Positions 60,150-64,000 of a stretch of DNA of 64,000 bases are shown here, one piece after another; the first letter of the stretch is position 1; every line of letters begins with the position of its first letter. Below the pieces are notes generated by a model. That model searched no databases, was not told where the DNA came from, and was given only the letters and a program-made list of their open reading frames with translations. The position numbers were made by a program, and so were the translations under genes. The stretch covers positions 225,848-289,847 of the forward strand of contig QNGE01000433.1 in the NCBI GenBank assembly GCA_008508345.1, written 5' to 3'. Source of the DNA: Paragonimus westermani. Its lineage: Eukaryota; Platyhelminthes; Trematoda; Plagiorchiida; Troglotrematidae.

Positions 60150-61469
60150 AGAAATGGTACAGATCACAGTCTACTGGGTGGACTCGTTTCTTCGTCAGAA
60201 TTCAATGCTGAACACTGTAAGTTCACTCTCGTGAACGCTTGTTACACTTATCTGAATAGCAAGGTGCCTAAGTGCAGCTTCTTGAGGCTTGAACACTTAG
60301 ACGGTATGAGAGAGTTGCAATCAAACCAGAATATTTTATTCATGAAGCCGGACGAAGGAGCCGGAATAGTTTTACTCGACAAAACTGACTACCTTACCAA
60401 GACGTCATCGATTCTATCAGGCAACTTAGAGTTCCAGAAAACGGAAAATGATAGAGATAAAACGACTGCCATAGAGAAAAGCTTATCCAAATTACTTCGC
60501 GAATTGAAGCAAGCAGACGTTATCTACGCTTCAACTTTCGAACGTATCAGGCTTACGGGAAATGTCATCCCACTTTTGTACGGTCTTCTCAAAGTTCACA
60601 AATACGGAGTGCCATTAAGACCGATCCTAGACATGTACAATTCGCCGTATCATGCTCTAGAAAAATGGCTAGTGGAAATATTAGAATCGATTAAATCAGG
60701 ACTAACTCCTTTTAGCCTAAAGGACACCTTCGACTTTGTGGACTCAGTCAATTCAGTGAATATGGAGAACGACAACATGTCTTTGGATATAACTTCTCTA
60801 TTCAGTAGTGTTCCATTGCAAGAAACGATTGACTATTTCTGTATCTACATCGAGAACAATCAAATTGATGTCGGAATAACAAGGGAAAAATTGAAGGAAC
60901 TACTACTGTTTTGCACCTGTACTGTTCAATTTCAGTTTAATGGAGAGATGAATAGACAGAAGGATGGAGTACCAATGGGTTCACCTCTAGGTCCGCTGCT
61001 TGCAGGTATATTCATGGTCAAACTAGAGACCACTAAACCCAACCACACCATAACTAAGTGCAAGCTTTACAAGCGCTATGTAGATGATATTTTTTGTCTC
61101 GTTCCAAACGGTGATGATCCTCAGGTCTTACTAAATGAATTCAACAGACCACACCGGAATATAAAGTTCACCGTCGAGTTGTTAAAGGATAACAAGCTTT
61201 CACTCCTACATGTCGCGTTGCTTCGTAAACCAAAAAGAACAAATCAACGATCCATTCATAGAAAAAAGACAAGCACGAATCAATACACGCATCTTCAAAG
61301 GTTTGTCCCGTTGAAGTACAAAAGAAAAATCAGTACAACGGACACTCCCCAGGAGGAGATAAGATATTTTCGAAAAACTCTCTCTAGAAGTGTATCCACT
61401 GAGAGAGTCACAGATAAAAATCTGCATTCCGTTACGAAACTAGAGCTCCTCAAGACAGCACAGAAATAG
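60150..61469 (+). CDS. Penelope-like element reverse transcriptase, 5' and 3' truncated
   Basis: An open frame of about 440 codons; the in-frame stop is at 60147, and a GTG at 60231 gives 412 residues. Numbered from 60231: KPDEGAGIVLLDKTDY (about 39-54), LYGLLKVHK (about 115-123), RPILDMYNSPYHALEKWL, motif A DITSLFSSVPL with D186, motif B GVPMGSPLGP (247-256) and motif C YVDD (283-286), then QYTHLQRFVPLKYKR. These are hallmarks of Penelope-like reverse transcriptases, which copy RNA at exposed DNA 3' ends. The catalytic aspartates are present and there are no internal stops. Family proteins usually run to 700-850 residues and many end in a GIY-YIG endonuclease; here the N-terminal part and the endonuclease are missing. 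It sits in the 2-kb spacer of the palindrome. Confidence 0.9.
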   Translation, partial: RNGTDHSLLGGLVSSSEFNAEHCKFTLVNACYTYLNSKVPKCSFLRLEHLDGMRELQSNQNILFMKPDEGAGIVLLDKTDYLTKTSSILSGNLEFQKTENDRDKTTAIEKSLSKLLRELKQADVIYASTFERIRLTGNVIPLLYGLLKVHKYGVPLRPILDMYNSPYHALEKWLVEILESIKSGLTPFSLKDTFDFVDSVNSVNMENDNMSLDITSLFSSVPLQETIDYFCIYIENNQIDVGITREKLKELLLFCTCTVQFQFNGEMNRQKDGVPMGSPLGPLLAGIFMVKLETTKPNHTITKCKLYKRYVDDIFCLVPNGDDPQVLLNEFNRPHRNIKFTVELLKDNKLSLLHVALLRKPKRTNQRSIHRKKTSTNQYTHLQRFVPLKYKRKISTTDTPQEEIRYFRKTLSRSVSTERVTDKNLHSVTKLELLKTAQK

Positions 61470-61554
61470 ACAGTTTTCATCTGTCACTAATATAGAGGTG
61501 AGGTTGTGAGTGGAAAAACTAGCCACAGATATTCAAATGCCACCGAGATTGTTT

Positions 61555-62884
61555 ACTTATCAAGTAACTATGGGCATACAAAGTAAATTACATCAACGGT
61601 CAGCGCTGTATCGGTAGCCTTCGTCCAAAAGTGCAGTGATCATCAGATTCGTGACGCACAGGTATCCCTGACGGAAGCCAAATTGTCCCTTTGTCTGCTA
61701 CAGTGAAATTCATCCAACAAATTCCAAACTACATTGGAAACCACTAACAACTGAGCTATTGATGGATCGTTTGCCGGATCATCGTTGCATCCATCTTTGC
61801 GGACAGAGGCGATTGTGATCCATTTCCAGACCTTCGGTGGACAGCCAGTTTTGCAGGTTCGATCAATTTTGCGCAAAGTTCTATGAACAGTTTTGTAGCT
61901 GAAATCTGGCAAAATGTCAGCATTCTACGGATGCCAGAGATTGATAGACAACACACCGAATCCATTGTGATGGTTTAGAGATCTACCGAAGAAATTATCT
62001 CGCTAAGGCACCGGATAGTGCACCATTCTCAGTAGAACCAATTTGCATATCGGCTTGTTGCACAAATTTTGGCAATTTTTGTACACTGAACCATTTCATT
62101 CATGCTTCTCATACATCGAAACATATATGATCGGATTCGTTTCTTAGATTAGATGGACGCAATAGGTAGACATAATAGAGTCTGCCTGCTAACGTTTTGT
62201 ACATCCCTCATTGTGAACTATGCCTCTTTTCTATAATCCTGTAGCTATGGGATGATAGTATCCTGTCCACTGCATTTGTAAAACATCCATGTAAAATAGT
62301 GTAGACATCGCCCGAGAAGGTACTCTTTCCAAGTACATTACATCAGTCTATGTACTTATTCGTTATGCCTTTTTGTAAGAGGGCACGTACACAGATTTGG
62401 TAGACCCGTCGAATCAATCGCGATCAGAGCTAGTTTATGCAATATGTTCTGTGATATTACCTCACTTTTCATGTCTAAATGTAGACAAATGTCAAGATGC
62501 ATCTGTTGATTGATTACTGTCCAGGAGTTCCTCGGTTCTGTTGCCAATCCTGCACTGTTCACATAAATGAAATGGAAGCAACCAAATTCGACTACGAAAA
62601 ACATTCAGTTATCCTTTCCGCTATCGATTTAAATGAGTCTAACTGTAAGCCTTATTTGCCTAACAAGCGTAAACCTTCTTCGTTTTTTTCAAAAAAAGAT
62701 TACTCAGTGGTTGGTTTTGAATATTGTGAACGTTTACACCTTTTCAAATTGACCATCACGCACATTTGATCGCAGTCTTCGCCTTCAGATAGATTGTCCA
62801 GCCAGCCTTTATCGAAAACAAGCAGTATACTCGAGTTTCGCTCTCATTAGAGCTCATCAGTAGTGCATATCCTTGCCAAATCAC
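61555..62884 (-). repeat. right arm of the 1,330-bp inverted repeat
   Basis: Inverted copy of 58174-59503. It ends exactly one base before the ambiguous base at 62885, beyond which the sequence switches to a different SINE copy. Confidence 0.92.
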
Positions 62885-62885
62885 N

Positions 62886-64000
62886 GGAGCTTGCAGCCAG
62901 TCGGCGTGTTTCGATAACAAGCTCTAGACTGGAGTTTCGCTTTGATCATAGCTCGTCAGTAGCGCATATGTTGTCACGGCCGGCATTTGAACTGCGGCCA
63001 CGCTGCTCATGAGGAAACAGTGTTGACCACTGCGCCGTTCTCCTTGAATTGGACAAGACCGAAATATTGAATGTGAACGCTCAACCACTCTCGCTTGAGA
63101 GCAATGATCAGGTTGCTCGATATTCTCAAGATCGGAGACAAATTAACAGTCCTCTCAAATCAAATAACTAAACCAGCTCGGCTTATATAAATACCAACAC
63201 GTCTCAAAAAACTGATCTCATCAAACCACCAAGGCCACCACACGTATTTCTGCGGAGTGATCCTAAATTTTGATAATTCGTTCGCAGGGTGAAAAACAAT
63301 CACACTTGACCGCAGCGTTCGCATTCAGATGGAGCTTGCAGCCAGCCGGTGTGCTTCGAGAACAAGCACTAGACTGGAGTTTCGCTCTGATCACAGCTCG
63401 TCAGTAGTGCATATGCTTGCCATGGCCGGCATTTGAACTGCGGCTACGTTGCTCATGAGCAACAATGTTGACCACTGCGCCATTCTCTTCGAATTGGGCA
63501 CGACGGAATTATCAAATCTGAACGCTCAATCACTCTCGTTTTTGAGCATTGATAATGTTGCCCGAACGTTTTGAGATCGAAGACACAATAACAGTCCAGA
63601 CAGTTCAAATCGATAAGCACTTCGAGAGATTTCCACTCCCAACCCAGCTGCATTTAATTGATGTCATCAAACCGGGAACCCACATTCCAGATTATTGAGG
63701 ACTTGTCGGGAATTTTTCCGGGCAATCTCAAACTGAACGACATTCACATTTATCGCAGCGTTCGCATTCAGATGGAGCTCGCAGCCAGTCGGTGTGTTTC
63801 GAGAACAAGCACTTGACTGGAGTTTTGTTCTGATCAGAGCTCGTCACTAGCGCATATGCTCGACAAGGCCGGCATTCCTACTGCGGCCATGATGTTCACG
63901 AGTGAACACTGCTGACCACTGCGCCATTCTCCTCGAATTGGGCACGAACGAATTATCGAATGTGAACGCTCAACTACTCTCGCTTGTGAGCAATGATCAG
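62886..64000 (-). repeat. tandem array of a SINE subfamily, about 444-bp period
   Basis: The landmark ggagctygcagccag begins at 62886, 63331 and 63774, giving spacings of 445 and 443 bp. Each unit contains, in minus orientation, a tRNA-like head (ggcgcagtggtcaacactg region and a decayed B-box), the gaacgctcaaccactctcgctt block and a variable spacer. The third unit runs off the window. The units differ from each other at many positions, so they are not recent duplicates. Confidence 0.8.

Overview
The window is animal-type nuclear DNA. Genes are sparse and split by introns, there are no bacterial operons, and much of the recognisable content is decayed mobile elements: a Gypsy LTR element, a Penelope-like element, two R2-like copies, CR1-like fragments and tRNA-derived SINEs. 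This mixture and the AT-leaning composition would suit a parasitic flatworm (trematode). That is inference; no rRNA, mitochondrial or diagnostic gene is present to prove it.

Layout. 0-9 kb: the one clear host coding exon, a three-finger C2H2 zinc-finger protein on the minus strand (6.67-7.56 kb) with a CpG-rich upstream patch, plus weaker exon candidates near 2.7 and 4.1 kb. 10-32 kb: mostly intronic or intergenic DNA with exon candidates called by eye from splice signals. The best are a plus-strand series at 14.60, 17.10, 17.92, 18.41 and 18.87 kb, most of them in phase 0, and a minus-strand series at 14.45, 14.07 and 12.7 kb. 33.4-37.6 kb: a broken Gypsy element whose two 299-bp LTRs are inverted relative to each other and flanked by a 4-bp direct repeat. 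39.8-45.7 kb: two decayed R2-like copies away from rDNA. 46-53 kb: weak exon candidates, a diverged solo LTR and a hammerhead-like repeat. 53.9-64 kb: a SINE/fold-back cluster, a duplicated 618-bp CR1-like fragment, a Penelope-like reverse transcriptase between two identical-looking 1,330-bp inverted arms, and a tandem SINE array running off the window end.

No genes here work together as a pathway. The most unusual signals are structural: the inverted-LTR Gypsy element, the palindrome holding the Penelope-like ORF, SINEs inserted as inverted fold-back units with 12-bp target duplications, and a repeat with a hammerhead-ribozyme-like fold. Both ambiguous bases (16194 and 62885) sit at breakpoints inside the same SINE family, so assembly error must be kept in mind for that region. 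All exon calls except the zinc-finger and Penelope-like ORFs are by eye and unsupported by homology.
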